The notes below the pieces were generated by a model, which was not told the DNA's origin, searched no databases, and saw only the letters and a program-made list of their open reading frames with translations. 5,720 nt of DNA, taken from the NCBI GenBank assembly GCA_016177345.1, contig JACOVM010000065.1, positions 1 through 5,720 of the forward strand. The letters run 5' to 3'. The position numbers were made by a program, and so were the translations under genes. This DNA comes from Candidatus Woesearchaeota archaeon (lineage in GTDB: Archaea; Nanobdellota; Nanobdellia; Woesearchaeales; UBA12501). Of the stretch, positions 1 through 5,386 are shown piece after piece (position 1 is the first letter of the stretch; each line of letters starts with the position of its first letter).

Positions 1-406
1 CAAGCTGCTTTCCAAGCTCTTTTGACCTGCTTTCAATTTCCTTATACGGGTCTGTTCTTTCCTGAATTTCCCTGACGAGCTGGCTAATTTTTTCCTCAGC
101 TTCCTTGATAAACCGCTTTTGAAGCTCGCTTTTGAGAAGGTGAAAATTGTTCAACTCATGCTCGAACTCTGTGCCGACAGCCTTAAAGTCTTGGCTCAGT
201 GTTTTTATACTGCTTATTGCTTCGCTGAATTGCTTGACAAATTCTTCCTGGGTTTTTTGGAGCTTTTCTACTTGCCCTTCTGTTGCAGTAATCGCTTGTT
301 GTAAGTCTTCAATGCCCTTTGCTGCTTGGTTCTGGTGCTCCATAACCTGGCAAAGGTCATCCTTCATTTTGCTAAGGTCTTTCAACTCTCGAAGTTTTTC
401 AAACAT
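1..406 (-). CDS. Soluble coiled-coil protein of unknown function, 3' end missing
   Basis: The reverse strand is open from an ATG at 406-404 to the window edge, giving about 135 residues without a stop. The product begins MFEKLRELKDLSKMKDDL and continues rich in Glu, Lys, Gln and Leu, with stretches such as VEKLQKTQEEFVKQFSEA and FIKEAEEKISQLVREIQER. It is almost entirely predicted helix and coiled coil, with no signal peptide and no hydrophobic segment in the visible part, so it is probably cytoplasmic. The start is supported by a purine-rich GAGAGGT at 420-414 on the same strand, about seven bases before the ATG, and by an upstream TATA-like box. It is divergent from the membrane-anchored coiled-coil gene at 579, which suggests but does not prove a shared role. 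I do not recognise the family. Low-complexity coiled coils give misleading similarity to SMC or myosin-like proteins, so I assign no function. Plus-strand reading frames over this stretch are shorter and look non-protein-like. Confidence 0.75.
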   Translation of the reverse strand, partial: MFEKLRELKDLSKMKDDLCQVMEHQNQAAKGIEDLQQAITATEGQVEKLQKTQEEFVKQFSEAISSIKTLSQDFKAVGTEFEHELNNFHLLKSELQKRFIKEAEEKISQLVREIQERTDPYKEIESRSKELGKQL

Positions 407-428
407 AGAGCTAACCTCTCATAACCGC

Positions 429-438
429 TATTTAAATA
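429..438 (-). promoter_or_regulatory. TATA-like box for the minus-strand coiled-coil gene
   Basis: The palindrome TATTTAAATA matches an archaeal TATA box. Its centre is about 27 bases upstream of the minus-strand ATG at 406, so initiation here would give almost no leader. Because that gene also has a Shine-Dalgarno-like GAGAGGT, a more distal box could be used as well (TATTTAAATT at 474-483 or the box at 487-496). The ten bases CTATTTAAAT occur twice, at 428-437 and 473-482. Confidence 0.45.
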
Positions 439-486
439 TTGCTTGGCCTCATCCCCATTTCTTTTCCGCAAACTATTTAAATTCCC

Positions 487-516
487 TTTATAAATATAGC
501 AGAATACCTATAAAAT
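487..516 (+). promoter_or_regulatory. Candidate TATA boxes for the gene at 579
   Basis: Two AT-rich boxes are visible: TTTATAAATA at 487-496 and CTATAAAATA at 508-517. Standard archaeal spacing of about 25 bases would start transcripts near 518 or 540, leaving a leader of roughly 40-60 nt. The ATG at 579 has no Shine-Dalgarno match (the preceding bases are GACCCCCT), so how it is translated is unclear. The first box also reads well on the minus strand and could serve the divergent gene. Confidence 0.4.
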
Positions 517-531
517 ACCCTAAATTAGTTC

Positions 532-569
532 AAATCCAGCTAATTAGCCACAATCCAGCTGCCTAGCCG
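532..569 (+). repeat. Imperfect 19-bp tandem repeat in the leader of the gene at 579
   Basis: AATCCAGCT occurs at 533-541 and again at 552-560. The following bases are also similar (AATTAGCC against GCCTAGCC), giving two adjacent 19-bp units. The position between the TATA boxes and the start codon would fit an operator or simply a small duplication. No function can be assigned. Confidence 0.4.
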
Positions 570-578
570 AGACCCCCT

Positions 579-1058
579 ATGACGTATATCAAAAAAAATG
601 TGAACATCCTGCTCTTATTCCTTATCGTCCTTATTGTAGGGTCGCTAGCAGGGCTTTCTTTATATTACCAGCAAACCTATCAAAACCTTTCTGATAATTA
701 CCAAGGTAAGCTTGATGATATTAATACACTCCTGAATGACCTTAACGCCCAGCGAAAGAAGCTGAACGAAACAACATATGAGCTTACGATTAAAGAGCAG
801 CGCGAAGACAGCCTCGAAAACCAGTACCAAACATTAGATGACCAGAAAAAAGCTGTTGAGGGCCAATTATCAACGACAGAGACAGAGCTGGCGGCCACAG
901 AGCAGGAACTTGCCACAACCAAAGACAGCCTTCGGCAGTCCCAATACAGCCTTAACCTTGCAAATGAAGAGATCAGCGATCTTAAAAGTCAGGTTGCAAA
1001 CCTGAAAGAGGATAGGGCTGTGCTTCAGAGTTCTCTTGCCAGCTGCCGAGCTGGATAA
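579..1058 (+). CDS. Membrane-anchored coiled-coil protein of unknown function
   Basis: The product is 159 residues long. Residues 1-7 are short and basic (MTYIKKN), residues 9-30 form one hydrophobic segment (ILLLFLIVLIVGSLAGLSL), and the rest is a charged, Gln-rich helix. Heptad spacing is clear: L97, L104, L111, L118, L125, I132 and V139 are exactly seven apart, and the heptads TETELAA and TEQELAT repeat in tandem. This predicts a parallel coiled-coil dimer or trimer. By the positive-inside rule the basic N-terminus stays in the cytoplasm and the coiled coil lies outside, unless the segment is a cleaved signal. A single Cys near the C-terminus (about residue 156) could form an interchain disulfide. 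The ATG is the only sensible start, since it precedes the membrane segment directly, although no Shine-Dalgarno is present. It is divergent from another coiled-coil gene and lies 109 bp before the MoxR-linked membrane gene. The family is not recognised. Confidence 0.85.
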   Translation: MTYIKKNVNILLLFLIVLIVGSLAGLSLYYQQTYQNLSDNYQGKLDDINTLLNDLNAQRKKLNETTYELTIKEQREDSLENQYQTLDDQKKAVEGQLSTTETELAATEQELATTKDSLRQSQYSLNLANEEISDLKSQVANLKEDRAVLQSSLASCRAG

Positions 1059-1106
1059 ATCTATAAATGTACAATACTGGATAAATGAAAATACCAGATA
1101 AATGAA
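1051..1106 (+). repeat. Degenerate GGATAAAT direct repeats at a gene end
   Basis: The stretch holds CTGGATAAAT (1051-1060, overlapping the stop codon of the preceding gene), CTGGATAAATGA (1077-1088) and CCAGATAAATGA (1094-1105). Spacing is about 26 and 18 bases. The copies create a run of AT-rich, stop-rich sequence between two genes. They may be a decayed duplication. There is no sign of a mobile element. Confidence 0.35.
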
Positions 1107-1107
1107 T

Positions 1108-1118
1108 AATATAAATAG
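1108..1118 (+). promoter_or_regulatory. TATA-like box upstream of the 1168 gene
   Basis: AATATAAATAG fits an archaeal TATA box. Initiation about 25 bases downstream, near 1138-1140, would leave a leader of about 30 nt that contains the GGGTG ribosome-binding site at 1157-1161. The call rests on base composition and spacing only. Confidence 0.45.
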
Positions 1119-1167
1119 AAATGAATACTATGGGTAGACTAAAGCGTATAGATCCTGGGTGCCTAAG

Positions 1168-1974
1168 ATGAAATCCTTCCAACAAGTTGTTCGAGAAATC
1201 AGAAAATCAGTAGCACAAGTACTTTTTTTCCCTCTCCTCTTAGATGGCATTGTCGTATTTTTAGCACTTTCTCTGTTTACTGTTTTTTTCTCCGTTAGTT
1301 TCCTCTACGCTCTTGCCCCAGCTGTCGCCTATACTTTTTTCCTTTTTGCCCGCGAAGTAGGCGTCAACAAAATCAAGCTTGTGGAAAGGTACTATCCTCA
1401 TTTGCAGGAAAAGCTCACAACAGCAGCAGACTATGCTGATGTCGATGATGCCATCGTTGATGAACTCCACAAAGAGGTTATGCAAGACGTCAAAGAAGTT
1501 GCAACATCTGCATTTATCAGCCGTAGGCAGCTGGTCGGAAAAACAGTGCTGATTGTCATCTTCTGCTTTGCTCTTCTAAGCATGACCCAATTTAACGACC
1601 AGACCATGCTGGTGAAGATGAAGCTGAAGGGAAGCTTGAACGATATCACCGCAAGGCTTATTGATGATAATTTAGAGGATCAAATACTGCAGGAGCAAGG
1701 CGGTGAGGGTGGCGGTGCTGGTGTTGGCTTTAACGCTGATATTTTTGGTGAGAAATCCGTAGCGAAGCTTGGTGATGAAGAGCTAGAAGTAGAAATCAAG
1801 CCAACCACGATGGAGCTTCGTATTGGGGCAGTCAGTGAGGCTGAAAAGAAGGATTTTAATGACGTCTTTCCTAATGATGTCTTTCTTGAAAGCTCTCAAA
1901 CGTACGAAGACAGGATTCCAAAAGAGCAGCAAGAGCTTGTCAAGAATTACTTTCGGAAGATTGCCCAGGGTTAA
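1168..1974 (+). CDS. Membrane protein linked to the MoxR/DUF58 cluster
   Basis: The product is 268 residues from the ATG at 1168. A GTG three codons earlier (1159) is possible, but GGGTG at 1157-1161 then acts as a ribosome-binding site six bases before the ATG, so I prefer the ATG. Hydrophobic segments lie at about residues 18-38, 41-61 and 122-140. Between the second and third is a cytoplasmic-type helical region with the motif VERYYPHLQEKLTTAADYA (72-90). Such a pattern (E-x-x-P-x-L-x-x-x-L-x-T-A) is what I remember from archaeal and bacterial membrane proteins encoded beside MoxR and DUF58 genes (DUF4175-like or DUF7502-like); that family assignment is from memory and unverified. A Gly-rich linker (GGEGGGAGVG, near 179-188) leads to an acidic C-terminal domain. 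That domain ends with IPKEQQELVKNYFRKIAQG, which resembles the I-P-x-E-x-x-x-L-V-x-x-Y-F ending common in proteins of such operons. It probably anchors or regulates the MoxR ATPase module at the membrane. Confidence 0.8.
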   Translation: MKSFQQVVREIRKSVAQVLFFPLLLDGIVVFLALSLFTVFFSVSFLYALAPAVAYTFFLFAREVGVNKIKLVERYYPHLQEKLTTAADYADVDDAIVDELHKEVMQDVKEVATSAFISRRQLVGKTVLIVIFCFALLSMTQFNDQTMLVKMKLKGSLNDITARLIDDNLEDQILQEQGGEGGGAGVGFNADIFGEKSVAKLGDEELEVEIKPTTMELRIGAVSEAEKKDFNDVFPNDVFLESSQTYEDRIPKEQQELVKNYFRKIAQG

Positions 1975-2010
1975 TAGTGCCCTGGCGTATACCCTGTTCT
2001 AAAATAACAA

Positions 2011-2021
2011 AATATAAAAAG
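2011..2021 (+). promoter_or_regulatory. TATA-like box upstream of the MoxR gene
   Basis: AATATAAAAAG, preceded by an AAAATAACAA stretch, lies in the 78-bp gap before the MoxR gene. Expected initiation is near 2040-2042, which would leave only about a dozen bases of leader, just enough to include the GAGGTGA ribosome-binding site at 2043-2049. If used, the ATPase and DUF58 genes can be transcribed independently of the upstream membrane protein. Confidence 0.4.
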
Positions 2022-2026
2022 CAACC

Positions 2027-2048
2027 CACCTCTGATGTTCTAGAGGTG
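2027..2048 (+). promoter_or_regulatory. Hairpin overlapping the MoxR Shine-Dalgarno
   Basis: CACCTCT (2027-2033) is perfectly complementary to AGAGGTG (2042-2048), giving a 7-bp stem with an 8-base loop. The right arm contains most of the GAGGTGA ribosome-binding site (2043-2049) for the ATG at 2053. In a transcript that reads through from the upstream gene the site would be masked. In a transcript starting at the internal TATA box the left arm would be absent. That the hairpin regulates translation is inference; the base pairing is visible. Confidence 0.45.
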
Positions 2049-2052
2049 ACGT

Positions 2053-2985
2053 ATGAAGAATTATGAGAAGATCTTTCAGGATCTTTTTACGAACGTTGAA
2101 AAGGTCGTGATTGGCCAGGCAGAAATGATTGAGCAGGTGGTTGTTGGCCTTCTCTGCAATTCGAATGTTCTTATTGAGGGTTATCCTGGATTGGCAAAAA
2201 CCCTTGCCGTACGAACTGTTGCTGACCTTATGGACATGAGCTTCTCCAGAATTCAAAACACACCTGACTTGATGCCATCCGACATTACTGGAACGTATAT
2301 CATTGAAGAGCAAAAAGATGGCAGTAGGCAGTTCAAGTTTCAAAAAGGGCCAATCTTTGCAAACATTGTATTAGCAGATGAAATCAACCGAGCAACGCCA
2401 AAAACCCAGTCCGCACTCTTGGAAGCAATGCAGGAAAAACAAGTGACCGTGGGAACTTCAACCTTCAAGCTCGACCAGCCTTTTTTTGTCCTTGCAACAC
2501 AAAACCCGATCGAACAGGAGGGAACATACCCATTGCCCGAGGCGCAAGCAGACCGTTTCTTGTTAAAAGTTAAAGTTGGCTATCCAACCTATGAAGAAGA
2601 GCTCCAAATTGTTGACCAATATACTGGAGAAGCCCCTGAAACAAAGCTTTCTCCAGTTCTTGATAAGAAAACACTTCTTGCTTTGCAGAACCTTTCAAGG
2701 CGTGTGCCGATCGCAACTGACTTAAAGCAGAAGATTGTCAAGCTCATTGCTACGACGCGGCGAAGAACTGATCTCATCGAGTACGGCGCTTCGCCAAGAG
2801 CATCTATTGGCCTCATCCTTGCAGCCAAAGCGCGCGCCTTCATTCGGGGACGAAATCATGTGTCGAGTGAGGATATCGTCCGCATGTCCTACCCTGTTCT
2901 GCGCCACCGCATCATTCTTCATTTTGAGGCGGAACGCAAGGGCATTTCTCCAGACGACGCGATTACCGAGCTGCTTAGCAAGTGA
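2053..2985 (+). CDS. moxR: MoxR family AAA+ ATPase
   Basis: The product is 310 residues, the usual MoxR length. The AAA+ core is intact: Walker A GYPGLAKT at residues 43-50, Walker B IVLADE at 105-110 followed by INRATPKTQSALLEAMQE, sensor 1 around ATQNPIEQEGTYPLPEAQ (148-165), a likely arginine finger in ADRF (R168), and sensor 2 GASPRA at 245-250. The C-terminal lid carries the family-typical VLRHRI (about 284-289). MoxR proteins are cytoplasmic hexameric ATPases thought to act as chaperones, often for insertion of metal cofactors or assembly of complexes, together with vWA-domain partners. The start is firm: GAGGTGA at 2043-2049 is a near-perfect archaeal ribosome-binding site. The DUF58 gene follows 53 bp downstream, the classic pairing, and a membrane protein precedes it. 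Nothing in the sequence identifies the client. All catalytic residues are present, so it should be active. Confidence 0.96.
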   Translation: MKNYEKIFQDLFTNVEKVVIGQAEMIEQVVVGLLCNSNVLIEGYPGLAKTLAVRTVADLMDMSFSRIQNTPDLMPSDITGTYIIEEQKDGSRQFKFQKGPIFANIVLADEINRATPKTQSALLEAMQEKQVTVGTSTFKLDQPFFVLATQNPIEQEGTYPLPEAQADRFLLKVKVGYPTYEEELQIVDQYTGEAPETKLSPVLDKKTLLALQNLSRRVPIATDLKQKIVKLIATTRRRTDLIEYGASPRASIGLILAAKARAFIRGRNHVSSEDIVRMSYPVLRHRIILHFEAERKGISPDDAITELLSK

Positions 2986-3013
2986 GCAAGTAAAGGAGAA
3001 TAACAGAGAGTTG

Positions 3014-3030
3014 GGGAAGCTTTCTTTCCC
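3014..3030 (+). promoter_or_regulatory. Small hairpin in the MoxR-DUF58 spacer; no close ribosome-binding site
   Basis: GGGAA (3014-3018) pairs with TTCCC (3026-3030) around a 7-base loop, just ahead of the ATG at 3039. The bases next to that ATG (CAGTCCT) contain no Shine-Dalgarno. A clear AAGGAG lies at 2993-2998, about 40 bases upstream, which is too far for normal use. The stem is only 5 bp and may be chance. Confidence 0.25.
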
Positions 3031-3038
3031 GCAGTCCT

Positions 3039-3887
3039 ATGATCGATACGACCTTTTTGCAGCAGCTAGAAAAGTTTAACCTCATCATTAGCAAGCGCGT
3101 CACCTCCAACTATACCGGGGGCAGGGCTTCGGTAGCGCGTGGGCACGGCATGATCATCAAGGATTATAGAATCTATGTGCCTGGCGATGACTTTCGCTCT
3201 ATTGACTGGAAGGTGTACGGAAGAACAGACAAGCTTCACATCAGAAAATATGAAGAAGAAAGAAGCTTGAACGTCCACGTCATCATTGACGCCAGCGCAA
3301 GCATGAATTTTGGAAGCCCGGTAACAAAATTTGAGTACGCTTCTATGCTCGGTGTCGGCTTTGCGTTTATCGCGATGAAGCACAATGAGAAGTTTCGGTA
3401 CTGCACGTTTGCCGATCAGCTCCAAACCTTCAAGCCAAAGCGCGGCCGCCACCAGTTAGCGATGATGATCGACCATTTTAATTCAGTAAAGCCAGACGGC
3501 ATTTCACAATTTGAAGAAGCCATGGCGCGATACCAGCCCTCAATTTCGTCAAGGTCTTTTATCATCATTATCTCCGACTTCTTGCTGGACATTGCGCAAT
3601 TAAAGCATGCCCTTCCCCATCTTGGCGATCAGACGGTAAAAGTGATTCAGGTGCTGGACAAGAAAGAGGTTGCAATGAACATTGAGGGAGACTTTCGGTT
3701 AATTGATTCGGAAACCAAGAGCAGCATTAGGACATTTATTTCGCGCCGAATGAGGCAAGGGTATCAGCAGCGGCTCAAGAGCCACGTTATCGAGCTCGAA
3801 GGATTATGCGATGACCTTGGATACGACTTCCATCTGGTTTCAACTGATCGGGATATTTTTGATGTGTTTTATCAGATACTGGGATAG
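3039..3887 (+). CDS. DUF58 domain protein (vWA-like), MoxR partner
   Basis: The product is 282 residues and matches the DUF58 family end to end. The N-terminal region has the typical FNLIISKRVTSNYTGGRAS. The family signature follows at about 46-74, with YVPGDDFRSIDWKVYGRTD and then KYEEER. A vWA-type metal-ion-dependent adhesion site motif DASAS lies at 84-88, after the strand VHVIID, and a further strand with acidic end, FIIIISDF, lies near residues 174-181. No membrane segment is visible, so the protein is probably cytoplasmic or membrane-associated through partners. DUF58 proteins are nearly always encoded next to MoxR ATPases and are thought to link the ATPase to vWA proteins or substrates. 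The ATG at 3039 gives the family-typical N-terminus (MIDTTFLQQLEKF). The frame is closed by a stop at 2991, and no other standard start lies in between, although ribosome-binding complementarity is poor. Translation may depend on coupling to the MoxR gene. Confidence 0.93.
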   Translation: MIDTTFLQQLEKFNLIISKRVTSNYTGGRASVARGHGMIIKDYRIYVPGDDFRSIDWKVYGRTDKLHIRKYEEERSLNVHVIIDASASMNFGSPVTKFEYASMLGVGFAFIAMKHNEKFRYCTFADQLQTFKPKRGRHQLAMMIDHFNSVKPDGISQFEEAMARYQPSISSRSFIIIISDFLLDIAQLKHALPHLGDQTVKVIQVLDKKEVAMNIEGDFRLIDSETKSSIRTFISRRMRQGYQQRLKSHVIELEGLCDDLGYDFHLVSTDRDIFDVFYQILG

Positions 3888-3920
3888 TTCTGGTAAACTA
3901 ATCTTCCTTTAAAACCAAAA

Positions 3921-3930
3921 TATTTATAAA
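3921..3930 (+). promoter_or_regulatory. TATA box for the small membrane protein cluster
   Basis: TATTTATAAA, inside AAAATATTTATAAAAAC, is a strong archaeal TATA box. Its centre is about 27 bases before the ATG at 3953, the distance expected for a leaderless mRNA. No Shine-Dalgarno precedes that ATG (TCTATAGGCAAA), which agrees with leaderless translation. Confidence 0.65.
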
Positions 3931-3952
3931 AACATCTCCTTCTATAGGCAAA

Positions 3953-4201
3953 ATGCCAGTAAAATCACAAGAACCGATCTCTCAAGGATTAGCCATTGTT
4001 GCTTTGCTCTTAAACATTCTTGTTCTTCCAGGGTTAGGGTCAATTATTGGGGGAAGAACAAAAGATGGTGTTATCCAATTGGTTCTCTTTATTGTTGGCA
4101 TTCCACTCTCCTTTATCCTTATTGGGCTTCCGTTGATGTTCGCCATGTGGGTTTGGGCGATCGTTACTGGGGTCCAGATTGTTAAGGAAGCAAAAGTCTA
4201 A
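3953..4201 (+). CDS. Small TM2-like membrane protein
   Basis: The product is 82 residues. Two or three hydrophobic stretches are visible: about 12-30 (GLAIVALLLNILVLPGLGS), 40-58 (VIQLVLFIVGIPLSFILIG) and 59-77, which ends in WVWAIVTGVQIVKEAKV. The order PGLGSIIGGRTKDGVIQLVLF followed by W-x-W-A-x-x-x-G resembles TM2-domain proteins, where P-G-x-G, a G-x-x-x-x-G turn and a terminal W-x-W/D-G helix recur. This membership is a pattern match by eye. The role of such short TM2 proteins is not established. It is probably the first, leaderless gene of a cluster with the next three small membrane protein genes, 54 bp upstream of the next one. The start is fixed by the upstream TATA box and by the short hydrophilic N-terminus (MPVKSQEPISQ). 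Confidence 0.85.
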   Translation: MPVKSQEPISQGLAIVALLLNILVLPGLGSIIGGRTKDGVIQLVLFIVGIPLSFILIGLPLMFAMWVWAIVTGVQIVKEAKV

Positions 4202-4214
4202 AATAATCTGTAAA

Positions 4215-4244
4215 AAAGTGTAAAGCAAAGTGTAAAACAGTGTG
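4215..4244 (+). repeat. 12-bp tandem repeat before the DUF5684-like gene
   Basis: AAAGTGTAAAGC (4215-4226) is followed directly by AAAGTGTAAAAC (4227-4238), differing at one base, and then by a partial third unit AGTGTGG (4239-4245), which runs into the GGTGA ribosome-binding site. It is probably a simple duplication; a protein-binding role cannot be judged. Confidence 0.45.
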
Positions 4245-4255
4245 GTGATGAAGCA

Positions 4256-4624
4256 ATGGCAGACCTTTCCGGAGCAAACATTTTAACGATGTTCATGTAC
4301 ATTTATGGCATATTACTCGTTGTTGGAATTGTTCATTATGTTTACACATCCTGGGCCAGAATGGTTATTGCAAGAAAACTGAACAATCCCCATCCATGGC
4401 TTGCATGGATTCCTATCGCGAGAGAATACCAATTAACTGAGCTTGCAGGCGTTCAATGGTGGACGTTTTTGCTGTTGTTTATTCCATTCGTGAATATTGG
4501 AATTATGGTCTGGTGGTGGTGGAAGATTGCTGAAGCAAGAGCAAAGCCAGGCTGGTTTAGCCTTCTCATGCTGATTCCTATTGTGGGATTAGTTGTTCAG
4601 GGAATTATCGCTTGGAGTGATTAA
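4256..4624 (+). CDS. DUF5684-like membrane protein
   Basis: The product is 122 residues, with a membrane segment at about 11-32 and a loop with the motif IARKLNNPHPWLAWIPIA (38-55). The second segment runs through WWTFLLLFIPFVNIGIMVWW (68-87). A conserved-looking KIAEARAKPGWFSLLMLIPIV (90-110) then leads into the third segment, ending GIIAWSD. The combination of A-R-K-L-x-x-P-x-x-W-L-A-W-I-P, F-I-P-x-V-N and W-W-K-I-A-E-A-x-x-K-P-G-W is what I recall for DUF5684, a family of unknown function found widely in archaea and bacteria. The many Trp residues suggest close packing at the membrane interface. Translation starts at the ATG at 4256, with GGTGA at 4244-4248 as ribosome-binding site. The next gene follows after 15 bp, so the two are likely co-transcribed. 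Confidence 0.88.
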   Translation: MADLSGANILTMFMYIYGILLVVGIVHYVYTSWARMVIARKLNNPHPWLAWIPIAREYQLTELAGVQWWTFLLLFIPFVNIGIMVWWWWKIAEARAKPGWFSLLMLIPIVGLVVQGIIAWSD

Positions 4625-4639
4625 TAGGGTGTTAATAAG

Positions 4640-4927
4640 ATGAAACTTGTCTTAAAGGAATTGGGGATTTTGTCGGCAGCAAAGATGAGTATGGTCATTA
4701 CTGGCTTGTTTGGCATTATTATTGGTGTACTTTATGGGCTTATCTTGTTTGCCATGATGCTTGCGAATGGCTCTGTTGGCCTTGCTATTGGTGTCGGCCT
4801 CCTTGCCCTGATTGGGTTTCCCATTCTCTATGCCGGGTTTGGCTTCGTGTTTGGGGCATTATACGCATGGCTGTATAACGTTTTTGCCGCTAAAATGGGC
4901 GGGATTGAAATGACGTTTGAGAAATAG
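4640..4927 (+). CDS. Small two-helix membrane protein (possibly DUF3566-like)
   Basis: The product is 95 residues. After a short amphipathic start (MKLVLKELGILSAAKMS), two long hydrophobic segments are visible, at about 18-42 and 47-75, both rich in Gly and small residues. The protein ends with AWLYNVFAAKMGGIEMTFEK. The order S-x-x-K-x-S, long Gly-rich helices and a terminal Y-N-x-x-A-x-x-x-G-G-I-E resembles a widespread small membrane protein type that I associate loosely with DUF3566; treat that label as tentative. The function is unknown. The ATG at 4640 is preceded by GGGTG (4627-4631), and the gene sits 15 bp after the DUF5684-like gene and 28 bp before the DoxX gene, which supports an operon. 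The Gly pattern hints at tight helix packing or oligomer formation. Confidence 0.85.
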   Translation: MKLVLKELGILSAAKMSMVITGLFGIIIGVLYGLILFAMMLANGSVGLAIGVGLLALIGFPILYAGFGFVFGALYAWLYNVFAAKMGGIEMTFEK

Positions 4928-4955
4928 CTCAAATTGCTGTTCTTGAGGAGATATC

Positions 4956-5357
4956 ATGATCAAAACAGTTGCAGAACGCTATCAAGATGCGATCTATGCC
5001 CTTTTCAGAATCATGGTTGGCTTGCTGTTCTTTCAGCACGGCGCCCAAAAGCTTTTCGGTTGGTTTGGTGATAATGATCCTGTCTTATTTTTTAGCGTGA
5101 TGGGCCTGGTAGGCCTCGCTGAACTTCTTGGCGGCTTGGGAGTTGCTCTTGGTGTTTTCACACGGCTTGCTAGCTTTGGCGGAATTGTACTCACCATTCT
5201 TATCTATATCAAAGCCCACGCATTTAATGGGCTTGTTCCAATCCAGAATCGAGGAGAGCTTGCCCTGCTCTATCTTGCTGCATTCCTGGTTATAACCGTG
5301 TATGGCGCAGGAAAATGGAGTTTGGAAAAGGCTGTGCTAAAGAAGGAAATGTTTTGA
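4956..5357 (+). CDS. DoxX family membrane protein
   Basis: The product is 133 residues, the typical DoxX size, with four predicted membrane segments at about 13-33, 47-67, 72-88 and 102-119. Family hallmarks are visible: R-I-M-V-G-L-L-F-F-Q-H-G-A-Q-K-L-F-G (18-35), then GLAELLGGLGVALGVFTRLA (53-72), the loop with H88 and N91, and ELALLYLAAFLVITVYGAGK (101-120). Members include subunits associated with terminal quinol oxidase and proteins linked to redox stress, but most small DoxX proteins, such as this one, have no proven activity. No oxidase genes lie nearby, so a quinone or respiratory role is only a possibility. The start is well supported by GAGGAG at 4945-4950, five bases before the ATG. 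It is the last gene of the small membrane protein cluster, and the cruciform element begins 30 bp after its stop. Confidence 0.93.
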   Translation: MIKTVAERYQDAIYALFRIMVGLLFFQHGAQKLFGWFGDNDPVLFFSVMGLVGLAELLGGLGVALGVFTRLASFGGIVLTILIYIKAHAFNGLVPIQNRGELALLYLAAFLVITVYGAGKWSLEKAVLKKEMF

Positions 5358-5386
5358 GAACAACATACTCTTTGTAAAGATGACCT

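Noticed and set aside
119..566. Two plus-strand reading frames opposite the left coiled-coil gene
   Set aside because: They lie antisense to a longer, protein-like minus-strand frame with a ribosome-binding site and TATA box. Their products are Cys/Phe/Ser-rich in the manner of antisense translations of coiled coils.
1051..1106. CRISPR-like array
   Set aside because: The repeated units are only 8-12 bases, imperfect and unevenly spaced, with AT-rich low-complexity spacers.
2735..3079. Plus-strand frame overlapping the end of MoxR and start of DUF58
   Set aside because: It is a shifted reading of two well-supported genes, without family similarity or a ribosome-binding site.
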